Origin: Ulvibacterium sp965228935 | Lineage (GTDB): Bacteria; Bacteroidota; Bacteroidia; Flavobacteriales; Flavobacteriaceae | Assembly: GCF_965228935.1 (NCBI RefSeq) | Contig: NZ_OZ245846.1 | Span: 5,766,001 to 5,830,000 of the forward strand | Direction of reading: 5' to 3' | Length of the DNA: 64,000 nucleotides | Part shown: piece by piece, positions 42,779 through 52,436 of the stretch | Layout of the letters: every line of letters begins with the position of its first letter | Numbering within the stretch: position 1 is the stretch's first letter | The notes under the pieces: model-generated | What the model was told of the DNA's origin: nothing | What the model saw: the letters and a program-made list of their open reading frames with translations, nothing else | Databases searched by the model: none | Translations under genes and position numbers: made by a program

Positions 42779-44896
42779 ATGTCTTTCTCTAGATATGTGC
42801 TAGTGCTATTTTTCACCTTTAATGGGCTTGCCCAAAAAACCCAAAAGATGACCCATACCCATACCAATTCCCTGATCCATGAAACCAGTCCCTATTTATT
42901 ACAACATGCCCATAATCCAGTCAATTGGCAAGCCTGGGATCCGAAAAGTCTTGAAACGGCCCAAAAAGAAAACAAATTATTGCTCATAAGTATCGGCTAT
43001 GCCGCTTGCCATTGGTGCCATGTTATGGAACATGAGTGTTTTGAGGACGAAGAAGTGGCCGAAGTCATGAACCAAAACTTTGTAAACATTAAGGTGGACC
43101 GGGAAGAGCGCCCAGATATTGATCAAATTTATATGGATGCCCTCCAAATTATGACCGGTAGCGGGGGTTGGCCCCTCAATATTGTCGCATTACCGGATGG
43201 TAGACCTTTTTGGGGAGCCACTTATGTAAAAAAGGACAATTGGATCAACGTATTGGAACAACTATCCAATCTATACCAAAAAAATCCTTCAAAGGTGTTG
43301 GAATATGCCCAAAATATGACAGAGGGCCTAAATGCCATAAATCTAGTGGAGAATAAGCCGGATTTGGATATCATTACTTCCCAGGATTTAGGGAAGGGGG
43401 TAAAGCAATGGTCGCAATTTTTCGATAAGAAAATGGGCGGTTACCGGCGTGCGCCAAAATTCATGATGCCGGTCAACCTTAATTTCCTGTTGCATTATGG
43501 CACGATGGAAAATGATCAGGACATTTTAGATTATGTACACACCTCCCTTACCAAGATGGCTTGGGGAGGAATTTTCGACCACGTGGGCGGGGGATTCTCC
43601 AGGTATTCCGTGGATGCCAAATGGCATGTGCCCCATTTTGAAAAGATGCTCTATGACAATGGCCAACTGGTAAGTCTCTATGCAAAGGCCTATGCATCCT
43701 CAAAAAATGGACTCTACAAAAGTGTGGTTGAAAGAACCATTCAATTCGTGGGAAAGGAACTGATGAGTGAAAACTTCGGATTCTATTCTTCCTTGGATGC
43801 CGACAGTGTTGACGAAAATGGAAGCTTGGAGGAAGGGGCTTACTATGTCTGGCAAGAGGAGGGGTTGAAATCGATTCTGGGAAAGGACTTCCTGCTGTTT
43901 AAGGATTATTTCAACATTAATAGTTATGGGCACTGGGAGCATGGAAACTACGTGTTGATCCGTGATGAGTGGGATGAGGAGATTGCAAAAAAGCACTCCA
44001 TTGAACCAAGGGATTTGAAAAACACTATTATGGATTGCCTTGAGCTATTGGAAAACGTACGTAACCAAAGAAATAGGCCCAGATTGGACGATAAAATCCT
44101 AACTTCTTGGAACGGTCTTATGTTAAAAGGTCTAGTGGACGCATACCGGTATCTCGGAAAAAGGGAATATCTGGACTTAGCCTTGAAAAGTGCCAAGTTT
44201 ATCGAATCGGAATTGACTAAGGAAGATGGCGGACTTTACCACAATCACAAGAACGGTGTTAGTACCCTTAATGGCTATTTGGAGGACTATGCCTCCGTCA
44301 TTGACGCATTTATTGGCCTATATGAAGTTACCTTTGACGAGAAGTGGCTGACAAGGGCCGAAGCATTAACCGATTATTGTGTTGAAAACTTTAGGGACGG
44401 GGAAAGTGGCCTATTCTTCTTTACGTCCAAGGAAGAACCCCGTCTTGTTCGGAGAACATTGGAAACCTCCGACAATGTTATCCCGGCATCCAATTCCATC
44501 ATGGCCAAGAATCTGTTTAGATTGTCCAAAATCCTATTTGAAATGGACTATGGGGAAATCGCCCGACAAATGCTTATAAACATTCAGGAAAACTTTGAAA
44601 AAAACGCTCAAAGCCACGCCAATTGGATGCAACTGGCATATTATTTTCAGAAGCCTTTTTATGAAGTGGCCATTGTAGGAGGGCAATACAAAGAAAAGGC
44701 CAAGGAATTGCATTCCCTTTATTTGCCCAATGTAGTCCTGGCCGCCACAAAAGAGGAAAGTAAACTGTTATTATTGCAAAATAGATTTAGACCAAAGGAG
44801 ACCCTGTATTATGTTTGTGAGCAAGGTTCATGTAAACTTCCTGTGTCACAAACTAAAGAGGCTTTGAACCAATTGCAATTTCAGAATCAATATTAA
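42779..44896 (+). CDS. Thioredoxin-domain protein of the DUF255 / YyaL-SSP411 family
   Basis: A 705-residue protein. The N-terminal thioredoxin-like DUF255 domain has SPYLLQHAHNPVNWQAW and the CxxC-type motif CHWCHVMEHECF; the C-terminal part is an alpha/alpha-barrel like that of N-acylglucosamine epimerases. Start choice is uncertain: the ATG at 42779 gives a signal-peptide-like N-terminus, but a TACCTTTG box at 42768 would put the transcription start about there, favouring the ATG at about 42848 and a cytoplasmic protein. Function of the family is not settled. Confidence 0.85.
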   Translation: MSFSRYVLVLFFTFNGLAQKTQKMTHTHTNSLIHETSPYLLQHAHNPVNWQAWDPKSLETAQKENKLLLISIGYAACHWCHVMEHECFEDEEVAEVMNQNFVNIKVDREERPDIDQIYMDALQIMTGSGGWPLNIVALPDGRPFWGATYVKKDNWINVLEQLSNLYQKNPSKVLEYAQNMTEGLNAINLVENKPDLDIITSQDLGKGVKQWSQFFDKKMGGYRRAPKFMMPVNLNFLLHYGTMENDQDILDYVHTSLTKMAWGGIFDHVGGGFSRYSVDAKWHVPHFEKMLYDNGQLVSLYAKAYASSKNGLYKSVVERTIQFVGKELMSENFGFYSSLDADSVDENGSLEEGAYYVWQEEGLKSILGKDFLLFKDYFNINSYGHWEHGNYVLIRDEWDEEIAKKHSIEPRDLKNTIMDCLELLENVRNQRNRPRLDDKILTSWNGLMLKGLVDAYRYLGKREYLDLALKSAKFIESELTKEDGGLYHNHKNGVSTLNGYLEDYASVIDAFIGLYEVTFDEKWLTRAEALTDYCVENFRDGESGLFFFTSKEEPRLVRRTLETSDNVIPASNSIMAKNLFRLSKILFEMDYGEIARQMLINIQENFEKNAQSHANWMQLAYYFQKPFYEVAIVGGQYKEKAKELHSLYLPNVVLAATKEESKLLLLQNRFRPKETLYYVCEQGSCKLPVSQTKEALNQLQFQNQY

Positions 44897-44969
44897 CAAT
44901 TGTTTAATCCTTTCTTTTTAATCGGGAATTTGTATTATTTTAAATTTCAATAAACCAAAATGCTATAAA

Positions 44970-45803
44970 ATGGAAAAATTTACGGATTGGCAAGCACACA
45001 TAGACGAAGCCATAAATTGGGTTTGGAATATTCTTCCAGACGTGGTCATGGCAGTTATTATATTAATCGTAGGTCTCTGGGTCATTAAGTTTATCAACCG
45101 TCTGGTAAGAAGGTTTTTTGATAAGGCCGATTACGATCCCACCTTGGAAACCTTCCTACAGAGTTTTATACGCATTGGGCTAAAGGTCGTTCTCTTTGTA
45201 TTGGTAGTTACCCAGTTAGGCATAAAATCATCATCCTTGGTAGCTATAGTGGGCGCAGCCGGACTCGCCATTGGTCTTGCCTTACAGGGTTCGTTATCCA
45301 ATTTTGCCGGAGGAGTGCTGATTCTGCTTTTCAAACCTTTCAGGGTCGGGGATTTTATTTCGGCCCAAGGAGTGGACGGAACGGTAAAGGAAATATCCAT
45401 ATTCACCACAAAACTCAACACCTTTGGCAACCAAGTAGCCATTATTCCCAACGGGCAGTTGAGCAACAACAATATCATCAATTACAATGCGGAAAGCACC
45501 CGACGGGATAAAATAGATATCGGCATAGGGTACGGATCCAACATAAAGAAGGCGAAGGATATCCTTTTAAAAATATGTACGGACAATGAAGACATCCTAA
45601 AAGAACCAGTCCCCGAAGTTTATGTGGGGGAACTTGCCGATAGTTCGGTAAACCTTACGTTACGCTTTTGGGCAAACAATGATGTGTTCTGGGCAGCCCA
45701 TTTTTATGTGATGGAAGAAATAAAACTTCAATTTGATGAAGCCGGGATTGAAATCCCTTTCCCGCAACGGGATATCCATATGAAAACGGAAACTATTTCG
45801 TAA
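44970..45803 (+). CDS. MscS-family mechanosensitive channel
   Basis: A 277-residue channel of the small-conductance type that opens under hypo-osmotic stress. Three membrane segments: VVMAVIILIVGLWVIKF, VVLFVLVVTQLG and the Gly/Ala-rich pore helix VAIVGAAGLAIGLALQGSLSNFAGG, followed by the beta-domain (FRVGDFISAQGVDGTVKEIS) and a C-terminal alpha/beta part. Length and order match E. coli MscS. Stop lies 38 bases before the longest possible start of the next gene. Confidence 0.93.
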   Translation: MEKFTDWQAHIDEAINWVWNILPDVVMAVIILIVGLWVIKFINRLVRRFFDKADYDPTLETFLQSFIRIGLKVVLFVLVVTQLGIKSSSLVAIVGAAGLAIGLALQGSLSNFAGGVLILLFKPFRVGDFISAQGVDGTVKEISIFTTKLNTFGNQVAIIPNGQLSNNNIINYNAESTRRDKIDIGIGYGSNIKKAKDILLKICTDNEDILKEPVPEVYVGELADSSVNLTLRFWANNDVFWAAHFYVMEEIKLQFDEAGIEIPFPQRDIHMKTETIS

Positions 45804-45889
45804 CTTTTACTTCAGCAAAACCGCCATCAAATGAAGTAGCCATGGGTCTTCCCGTTAGTTTTTTAATGATTCCTTTTTTGACAAGGGCG

Positions 45890-46564
45890 ATGCCTGCATG
45901 TAAAGGTACATTGGGATCCTTGATTTTCTTTTTTTCCCCGACCCTGATAGCACAGTCTTCCGAAAAGGAGGTAAAAATGACTCTTTGGAGAAATGGCACC
46001 TTGAACGAATGGTCTGTTGATGGAACCGTTTATCTGGACAAGCAGTTCAAAAAAGGTTTTTCCGTTCTTAATGGGCATAAAAATGAGGAGTTATTCCTTA
46101 GGTATGATGCCTACTCGGATGAAATTGAATATTTGGACGCTGAGGGTAATCGTATGCTCTTTCAAAGAAGTGAGCATATCGGAGCCATTATTGATTCCAT
46201 TTCATATCGGTTCATAGAATATTTTGACAGGGGCCATGTAAAATTCGGGTTTTTCAATCCCTTGAATGAAGGTGAGACCGTCTTATATCTCCGAAATGCA
46301 AAAACCGTTTTTTACAAAACTCCTGAAAATGGTTATGAGTCTTTTGAACCTCCCAAATTTGTACTTAAAACCTCCTACTATTTAAAACAAAGGGACAGAC
46401 CTGCAGTGCCCTTAAACGATTTAAGCAGGAAGGAAGTATTTGCCGTACTGTGGGAGCACTATTCCGATCTTCGCAAATATGCACGGGAAAACAAATTGCG
46501 GATGCGTACCGAGGAAGAAGTAATCCAAGTGCTGAATTATTACGATTCCTTGCCTCCAAAATAA
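45890..46564 (+). CDS. Predicted exported protein of unknown function
   Basis: I do not recognise the family. Start was set at the ATG at 45890 because it gives a signal peptide (MPACKGTLGSLIFFFSPTLIAQ) cut before SSEKEVKMTLW; a longer start at 45842 would add 16 residues. The 224-residue precursor has a mixed, beta-rich region (TVYLDKQFKKGFSVLNGHKN, RYDAYSDEIEYLD) and a more helical C-terminus. The beginning overlaps an antisense frame that was not called. No clear partner gene; it lies between mscS and the converging tsaB. Confidence 0.65.
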   Translation: MPACKGTLGSLIFFFSPTLIAQSSEKEVKMTLWRNGTLNEWSVDGTVYLDKQFKKGFSVLNGHKNEELFLRYDAYSDEIEYLDAEGNRMLFQRSEHIGAIIDSISYRFIEYFDRGHVKFGFFNPLNEGETVLYLRNAKTVFYKTPENGYESFEPPKFVLKTSYYLKQRDRPAVPLNDLSRKEVFAVLWEHYSDLRKYARENKLRMRTEEEVIQVLNYYDSLPPK

Positions 46565-46601
46565 GGAAAAAGGCAAATTTTTAGATAATGGAATAACTGC
46601 A

Positions 46602-47270
46602 TTATTTTCCCTGTACTACGAAGTCTTTTAAATAATAGGGTTCAAAATAGGCAACATCCTCAAAATCCGATTTTTGATATTTTAGATAGGATAGTTTACC
46701 CATTTCCTTAGCGGATGGGATTACATCATTCATGAAATCAAAATGGGTATGCTTAAGAACTTCATGACATTTTTGGGCACCGGGACCTAATAGTAGGGTT
46801 TTGCCAGTTTCTGCATATCTGGAAAACGAATTCTCCGTAATGATTTCAGCCTTTGTTTCCCTTATTTGATTGAAATTTGAATCGAACACCGCGGAATAGA
46901 CCTCCATTCGCCGTGCATCCAATACCGGGATAATAAAATCCGATGTTCCCGTTCCTACTTGATGCGCCATACTTTCCAAGGTGGCAATGGAAATCAAGGG
47001 AATGTCCAAAGCAAAACATAGGCCTTTTACCGCAGAGACCCCTATGCGTAATCCGGTGTATGAACCGGGGCCCTTACTTACCGCAATGGCATCCAAATCT
47101 GAAAATGATAGAGAGACCGTATCCAGCGCATTCTTTATAAAGACATGCAATTGTTCGGAATGCGAATAATTAGGAGTGTTATCTTCCTTAAGTGCAAGAA
47201 TATTGCCATTTTCCCCTACACTCACCGAACAATTGGTCGTTGCCGTTTCTAAATTTAGGATTACTGCCAT
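46602..47270 (-). CDS. tsaB: tRNA threonylcarbamoyladenosine biosynthesis protein TsaB
   Basis: Scaffold for TsaD in synthesis of the t6A modification on ANN-decoding tRNAs. The 222-residue protein starts with ILNLETATTNCSVSV and has AVSKGPGSYTGLRIGVSAVKGLCFAL, both typical. The ATG at 47270 was chosen over a GTG nine bases upstream because it begins the conserved MAVILNLE block. The TolC-like gene is 72 bases away in the same direction, on its other side. TsaD and TsaE are not in the window. Confidence 0.93.
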   Translation of the reverse strand: MAVILNLETATTNCSVSVGENGNILALKEDNTPNYSHSEQLHVFIKNALDTVSLSFSDLDAIAVSKGPGSYTGLRIGVSAVKGLCFALDIPLISIATLESMAHQVGTGTSDFIIPVLDARRMEVYSAVFDSNFNQIRETKAEIITENSFSRYAETGKTLLLGPGAQKCHEVLKHTHFDFMNDVIPSAKEMGKLSYLKYQKSDFEDVAYFEPYYLKDFVVQGK

Positions 47271-47341
47271 ACCGGGCACAAAGATAGGTCGATTTCCAAA
47301 AAGACCCGTCAGGTTTTCAAAACCATGAAGCTCACCCTATC

Positions 47342-48712
47342 CTACTCCAACTTAATGGGAATCCCAAAATAGAATTCCAGCACCTTTAATCTAAAAATGT
47401 AATCGTACTTGGAACGGATTACAGTTGCCTCGGCATCATCTACCCTGGCCTGTGCCTGGCCAAAGTCAAAAGCATTCATCAACCCTACATCATAGCGTTC
47501 CTTAGCATAAACATAGGCCAAACGCCTGGCATCCAAGGTTTTTTGGGCAGCTTCATAAACCTTGAAGAAGTTGGAAACATCTACATAGGCTTGGTTGATA
47601 TCGGTCTCCAGATTCAATTTGTCCTGCTCCAATTGCAATTTGTTACGCTCCAGATTTATTTTTGACCGCTTTACACTGTTTCGTGTAGCCCAACCATTAA
47701 ATACTGGGATATTCATTTGAAAACCATAGGAAATTCCATCATTTAGCCATAGCTGATCTATAAAATCCGCTCTAAATGCAATGGGGGGATTGTTGACCGG
47801 ATCAACGGGATCGGGGATAGTCTGAAACTGATTGGTATAAAAAGTGTTGTAGTTGAAAAAAGCATCTATTGTGGGATAATTGGCCCCCTTGGCAATCTGT
47901 AGGTCTTTCTCCGCCAATTTTACATTGGTCTCAGAAAACTTAATATCGTTTCGAAAAGTCAGGGCCTTATCAAAAATAACCTTTGCCGAATTGTTCAAAA
48001 TATCCGAAGGAGGGATATTGAACTCCTCATCGGCCACATCAAAATTCTCATAATCCGTAATTTGGAGCAATTGCGCCAGTGCAATACGGGACAAAAGCAC
48101 TTGATTCTCCCCGTTTACGATCTGTTGCTCCTGAGAGGCCGCCGTAGCCTCGATCTCGAGTAAATCGCCTTGGGGGAGTACACCGGATTCCACCAATTCC
48201 TTGGTGCGCTTCATATCTTGTTCCGTAACGATGTATTGGGCCCTAAAGACCTTTAAGGACTCCTTATTGGAAATAACCTGTAAATAGGAATTTGCCACGT
48301 TTAGACGAATATCGTCCTTTAAGTCGTCCAAGCGATATTGGTTGGCCAGGGTGTTCAATTTAGCCCGGTTTAATTGATGGATGTTCCTTAGCCCATCAAA
48401 AATCCGCATGCCACTATTAATACCTGCCGAAGTAGAGAAAATTTGCCCGGGCTCTATAATGTTGGTGTTCGGATTGGTAACCAAACCGGATCTTTCACTT
48501 ACACTGGCACTACTACTAAGAGTTGGTAAAAAGGCCCCCAAGGCATCCGACTTGTCGATTACGGCATTTTCCAGATCCAGTTCAAACTGTTCAACGCTTA
48601 GGTTGTTATCCAAAGCATAGGTAACGCACTCCTCCAAGGTCCATTTTTTTTGTTGGGCGTTCGTAACCCCTATTGAAAACAAAATAAGTGCTGCAATTGC
48701 AAATGGTTTCAT
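47342..48712 (-). CDS. TolC-family outer-membrane efflux protein
   Basis: A 456-residue outer-membrane channel for efflux. Signal peptide (IAALILFSIGVTNAQ), then the family opening WTLEECVTYALDNNLSV, two long coiled-coil repeats (for example KSKINLERNKLQLEQDKLNLETDI) and the late RYDVGLMNAFDFGQAQARVDDAEATVIRSKYDYIF, typical of the OEP domain. It is the last gene of a long reverse-strand efflux operon and the only TolC in the locus. Confidence 0.9.
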   Translation of the reverse strand: MKPFAIAALILFSIGVTNAQQKKWTLEECVTYALDNNLSVEQFELDLENAVIDKSDALGAFLPTLSSSASVSERSGLVTNPNTNIIEPGQIFSTSAGINSGMRIFDGLRNIHQLNRAKLNTLANQYRLDDLKDDIRLNVANSYLQVISNKESLKVFRAQYIVTEQDMKRTKELVESGVLPQGDLLEIEATAASQEQQIVNGENQVLLSRIALAQLLQITDYENFDVADEEFNIPPSDILNNSAKVIFDKALTFRNDIKFSETNVKLAEKDLQIAKGANYPTIDAFFNYNTFYTNQFQTIPDPVDPVNNPPIAFRADFIDQLWLNDGISYGFQMNIPVFNGWATRNSVKRSKINLERNKLQLEQDKLNLETDINQAYVDVSNFFKVYEAAQKTLDARRLAYVYAKERYDVGLMNAFDFGQAQARVDDAEATVIRSKYDYIFRLKVLEFYFGIPIKLE

Positions 48713-48739
48713 GTATTCTTTTTTTGATTGATGTTATTC

Positions 48740-49885
48740 TTATTCTGACTCGGTGTCCTCCTCCTCTTCATCTTCTTCCTCACCTTTCTTTATGGGTTCG
48801 GTCTTGTTCCACTCCTTCACCTTATCCTCCATGGACAGTCCGGAGACTATCTCTACATTTACCCCGTCGGAAATACCGATTTCAATATCCTTGCGCTCAA
48901 ATTGTTGCTCCCCGGTCTCTACTTCCACATAGGGTTCATCCGTTTTTTTGTCAAATTGAAGTAATGCTTCGGGAATCACCATTACACTATCCTTTTTCTC
49001 CAAGACCAGAGAAGCATTGGCACTATAGCCTGCCCTAATCATAAAGTCATCAGGTACCTGAACATCCCCTTCGATCTTAAACTGTACGGCTCCGGTTTCC
49101 TCTATTCCCTTGGGTGCGATAAACCGCAGTTCCGCATCTAGTTCCTTGTCCTCAACGGCTCCCAAACTAATCTTTAAGGGCATGCCTAGTTCCAATTTGG
49201 CCACTTCCCCTTCATCTACTTTCCCTTCAAAGATCATCTTTCCCAGATCCGCTATGGTGGCAATGGTAGTCCCGTCGTTGAAATTATTACTCTGAATTAC
49301 TTGTACACCTTCTTCCACCGGAATTTCCAGAATCGTTCCGGTAACCGTGGCACGTATGTCCGTATTGGCACTGGCCGATCCTCCGGCCGAACCGATACGT
49401 ATGATCCTGTAATCCGCCTTGGCATTATCCAGTTCTTGAACGGCTTGATCGAACTGCAGTTGTAGATTGTTGAAGTCCTGATTTGATATCACTCCCCTTT
49501 CATACAATTTCTTGTTTCTTTCATACTCAATAGTGGTATTTTTAAGGGCTATTTCCGCATTTCGGACCCTGCCCTGGGCCTGATTCAAGGATTGCTCATT
49601 GGGTACTACCTTTATGACGGCGATCAAATCACCGGCCTTTACATCCGCGCCTTCTTCCAGAAATATCTTGTCGATTATACCGGTTATCTGGGGTTTGATC
49701 TCAACTTCATCTTCCGGTACTACCTTCCCAGTTGCCACTGTCTTTTTCTCAATACTCGCTACAAAAGGGGTCTTTGTCTCATATTCTATTGCGGATTTAC
49801 TATTGGACTTAATAAAAAATGCTGCGGCCCAAAGTGCGCCCAGCACTAAAACACCAATAAGAATATACTTTACGATCTTGTTCAT
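48740..49885 (-). CDS. Periplasmic adaptor (MacA/HlyD-type), second copy
   Basis: A 381-residue membrane fusion protein: N-terminal anchor (YILIGVLVLGALWAAAFFI), lipoyl-like and coiled-coil hairpin regions (VRNAEIALKNTTIEYERNKK, FDQAVQELDNAKADYRII), beta-barrel, and membrane-proximal domain, ending in an acidic tail (EEEDEEEEDTESE). It resembles the adaptor at 53.2-54.3 kb along its length. It links the ABC permeases to TolC. Between TolC and the permease genes, 58 bases from the latter. Confidence 0.9.
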   Translation of the reverse strand: MNKIVKYILIGVLVLGALWAAAFFIKSNSKSAIEYETKTPFVASIEKKTVATGKVVPEDEVEIKPQITGIIDKIFLEEGADVKAGDLIAVIKVVPNEQSLNQAQGRVRNAEIALKNTTIEYERNKKLYERGVISNQDFNNLQLQFDQAVQELDNAKADYRIIRIGSAGGSASANTDIRATVTGTILEIPVEEGVQVIQSNNFNDGTTIATIADLGKMIFEGKVDEGEVAKLELGMPLKISLGAVEDKELDAELRFIAPKGIEETGAVQFKIEGDVQVPDDFMIRAGYSANASLVLEKKDSVMVIPEALLQFDKKTDEPYVEVETGEQQFERKDIEIGISDGVNVEIVSGLSMEDKVKEWNKTEPIKKGEEEDEEEEDTESE

Positions 49886-49942
49886 TTTATACGTGTTTAT
49901 TATCCGTTGGTTATATTATTTTGCCTTTTGTTACAATACTTT

Positions 49943-51205
49943 CTATTCTTCCCTCAACGCATCTATGGGCTTTATGCTTACGGCCCTCTGGGCAGGTATT
50001 AAACCGATCAATGTCCCCAAGATTACCATTATGGCCAGCGCTCCCAGTACATAGGGGATAGGAACCGTTGGATTAGTATATGGAAAATCGATGTTCTGGG
50101 TAAAACTATTGATCAAACTTAACGTGGCCGCTCCCAGGATAATTCCCATGATTCCCGCTATCATGGTCAAAAAAACGGATTCCAATATGATCTGTGACCT
50201 CACTTCCCGGGGAGTTGCTCCCAAGGCCCTTCGTACCCCAAGTTCCTTGGTACGCTCCTTTACCGAAATCAAAAGAATATTACCTATACCGATGACACCT
50301 GCCAAGATGGTGGCCACGCCAACAATTAGCGACAAAAAGGTAATGCCTTTGGAAAACCCGATAATCCTGTTAAAGGCCTCTCCCAGATTGAACGAACCAA
50401 ATGCCCTTTCATCATCGGGATGAACCCTATGGATATTCCGCAAAAGTGCCTTGATGTTTTCTTCTACCTTTACCACATCCACATCATCATGGGCCGCTAT
50501 GGAAAACCATCCCACATTATCCCCAGTGTTATACAATCTTCTGTAGGTAGTAAAAGGGATAAAAATATCGCCATCCCCACCAAATCCTCCACTAGGGTCA
50601 AATTTGTGGACACCGATCACCTGAAAATAGACATCATCGATCTTAATATAGCCCCCTATGGGATCCTCATCCTTTTCGAACAATTCCTGTTGAGTGCGCT
50701 CCCCAATGACCGCAACTTTTCTAGCCTGATCAATGTCCTCATCATTTACAAAACGCCCTCCATCATATATTTTCTTTGGTGCAATTTTTGTAAATACGGG
50801 AAAGTCCCCAAATACCGGATAGCTACCTGATTTATTCTTCCTACCGATGCTGGCCGGGGACGATCCAAAAAATCCTTTAACATTCCTTGGGGCAATGTAC
50901 TGTAGCTCCGGAATCCTGTTTTCCATCATCGCAGCATCCTCCAACTTCAATTGCAATTGTCTGCCTGTTTTGAATCCTTCATGAGGTATGCTCGTACTCT
51001 GTGCCCAAACGAACATGCTATTCCTGGCGATACTCTCGAACATACTTTCAAAACCATTGTCCATTCCCTTGGCCGCTCCGGAAAGGGCTATATAGATAAA
51101 AATACCCCACAACACCCCTATTACGGTAATGACGGTCCTTATCTTGTTCTTGCTTATGGAACCAAAAATCTCTTGCCAAGTATTTCTATCGAACAGTAAT
51201 CGCAT
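49943..51205 (-). CDS. MacB-type ABC transporter permease, copy D
   Basis: A 420-residue MacB/FtsX-type permease: TM1 near the N-terminus (IRTVITVIGVLWGIFIYIALSG), a large periplasmic domain (about 50-280) and three C-terminal TM segments (SLIVGVATILAGVIGIGNILLIS and others). Motif VKERTKELGVRRALGATPREVRSQI is the cytoplasmic coupling region. The ATP-binding domain is on a separate gene. One base separates it from the preceding permease gene, so the two probably form a heterodimer. Confidence 0.9.
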   Translation of the reverse strand: MRLLFDRNTWQEIFGSISKNKIRTVITVIGVLWGIFIYIALSGAAKGMDNGFESMFESIARNSMFVWAQSTSIPHEGFKTGRQLQLKLEDAAMMENRIPELQYIAPRNVKGFFGSSPASIGRKNKSGSYPVFGDFPVFTKIAPKKIYDGGRFVNDEDIDQARKVAVIGERTQQELFEKDEDPIGGYIKIDDVYFQVIGVHKFDPSGGFGGDGDIFIPFTTYRRLYNTGDNVGWFSIAAHDDVDVVKVEENIKALLRNIHRVHPDDERAFGSFNLGEAFNRIIGFSKGITFLSLIVGVATILAGVIGIGNILLISVKERTKELGVRRALGATPREVRSQIILESVFLTMIAGIMGIILGAATLSLINSFTQNIDFPYTNPTVPIPYVLGALAIMVILGTLIGLIPAQRAVSIKPIDALREE

Positions 51206-51206
51206 A

Positions 51207-52436
51207 TCAATCGTCCCTTAATGCTACAATCGGTTTAATACTCGCTGCCCGCCTTGCCGGCACGTAACCGGCGATTGCCCCAAAAATTATTAAAACTATG
51301 GTCGCAATAGTGGCCATGGTCAAATCGATATAAGGGTTGGTTATAAAAAAGTCCTTTAATTTTTCACCAAATGAACTTAATACGGCTATTCCTATCAACA
51401 TACCGATAAACCCAGAAATCGTAGTAATGAATACGGACTCCAATAAAATAGTGCCAATAACGGATTTTGGGGTTGCACCAAGCGCTTTTCGTATACCCAA
51501 TTCCTTGGTACGTTCCTTAACTACAAAGACCATGATATTGCTAATTCCTATGATGCCAGCGATAATGGTACCGAAAGCAACGAATCCCACAATAATCTGG
51601 AGCACGCGGGCAAATTGCTGATTCTGCTTCAATTGATCCGCCACATTGCGAATAAAAATTCCATTTTGATCTTTGGGGTTAATATACTTTTTTTCCCGAA
51701 TAAAGCTGTTTAAACTACGTTCAAACGCCATTGCCCCGGCGTAGCCTATTTCCGGTTTGAAACCCACGATTATTTGATCTATCTCATCCGTGTTTTTTTC
51801 GATAAGCTGCCTTGTTGTATAGGGCATATAAATGATACGCTCCTCATTATCCCCTCCATCGTCCTGGAACACGCCAACTACTTTGAAGGCACTCCCCCCA
51901 ACATCAATATATTTTCCAATCGAGTTTTTTGCCCCAAATAAATCCTTCTCCACAAGACGACCGATAACCGCATACTTGGTTTTATCATTAATGTCAGTTT
52001 TGTTCAAAAACCTCCCTTTCATCATAATGGTCTTCTCGGCATATTGATGGGAAGAGGCCACGGCCTGGGTGGTGTAGTTATTGGATTCCTCCTTATACTT
52101 TACCGTGTCCTGCCTAGAAATTCTCGGAGTCGTGTATTCCAGGAATAACGCAAAATTCTTTTCGATGTCCGCGAGGTCACTATTATCGAATTCAATTTGC
52201 CTATTGGATTTGTACCCTTTGTAAGGCATGGTAGTCCTCCCGCGAAATACATAGAACACATTGGTAGCATCATCTGCAAAAAACTCATTGAAGGTATTAA
52301 TGAGCCCATTTCCAAAACCGAAAAGGATTACGAAGATCAGAATCCCCAAAGCAACCGTAAAGCCGGACAAAAAAGTCCGCAGCTTATTCTTTTGGATGGT
52401 CTCAAAAATCTCTTTCCAGTTATCCCTGCTAAACAT
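51207..52436 (-). CDS. MacB-type ABC transporter permease, copy C
   Basis: A 409-residue permease with the same layout as copy D: TM1 LRTFLSGFTVALGILIFVILFGFG, extracytoplasmic MacB-PCD domain, then TM2-4 and the VKERTKELGIRKALGATPKSVIGTI coupling segment. Its start overlaps the end of the ATPase gene by 8 bases, so translation is coupled. Pairs with copy D. Confidence 0.9.
   Translation of the reverse strand: MFSRDNWKEIFETIQKNKLRTFLSGFTVALGILIFVILFGFGNGLINTFNEFFADDATNVFYVFRGRTTMPYKGYKSNRQIEFDNSDLADIEKNFALFLEYTTPRISRQDTVKYKEESNNYTTQAVASSHQYAEKTIMMKGRFLNKTDINDKTKYAVIGRLVEKDLFGAKNSIGKYIDVGGSAFKVVGVFQDDGGDNEERIIYMPYTTRQLIEKNTDEIDQIIVGFKPEIGYAGAMAFERSLNSFIREKKYINPKDQNGIFIRNVADQLKQNQQFARVLQIIVGFVAFGTIIAGIIGISNIMVFVVKERTKELGIRKALGATPKSVIGTILLESVFITTISGFIGMLIGIAVLSSFGEKLKDFFITNPYIDLTMATIATIVLIIFGAIAGYVPARRAASIKPIVALRDD

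Noticed and set aside
45793..45999. Reverse-strand 68-codon frame overlapping the end of mscS and the start of the next gene
   Set aside because: No start context, no known family, and it overlaps two better-supported plus-strand genes.
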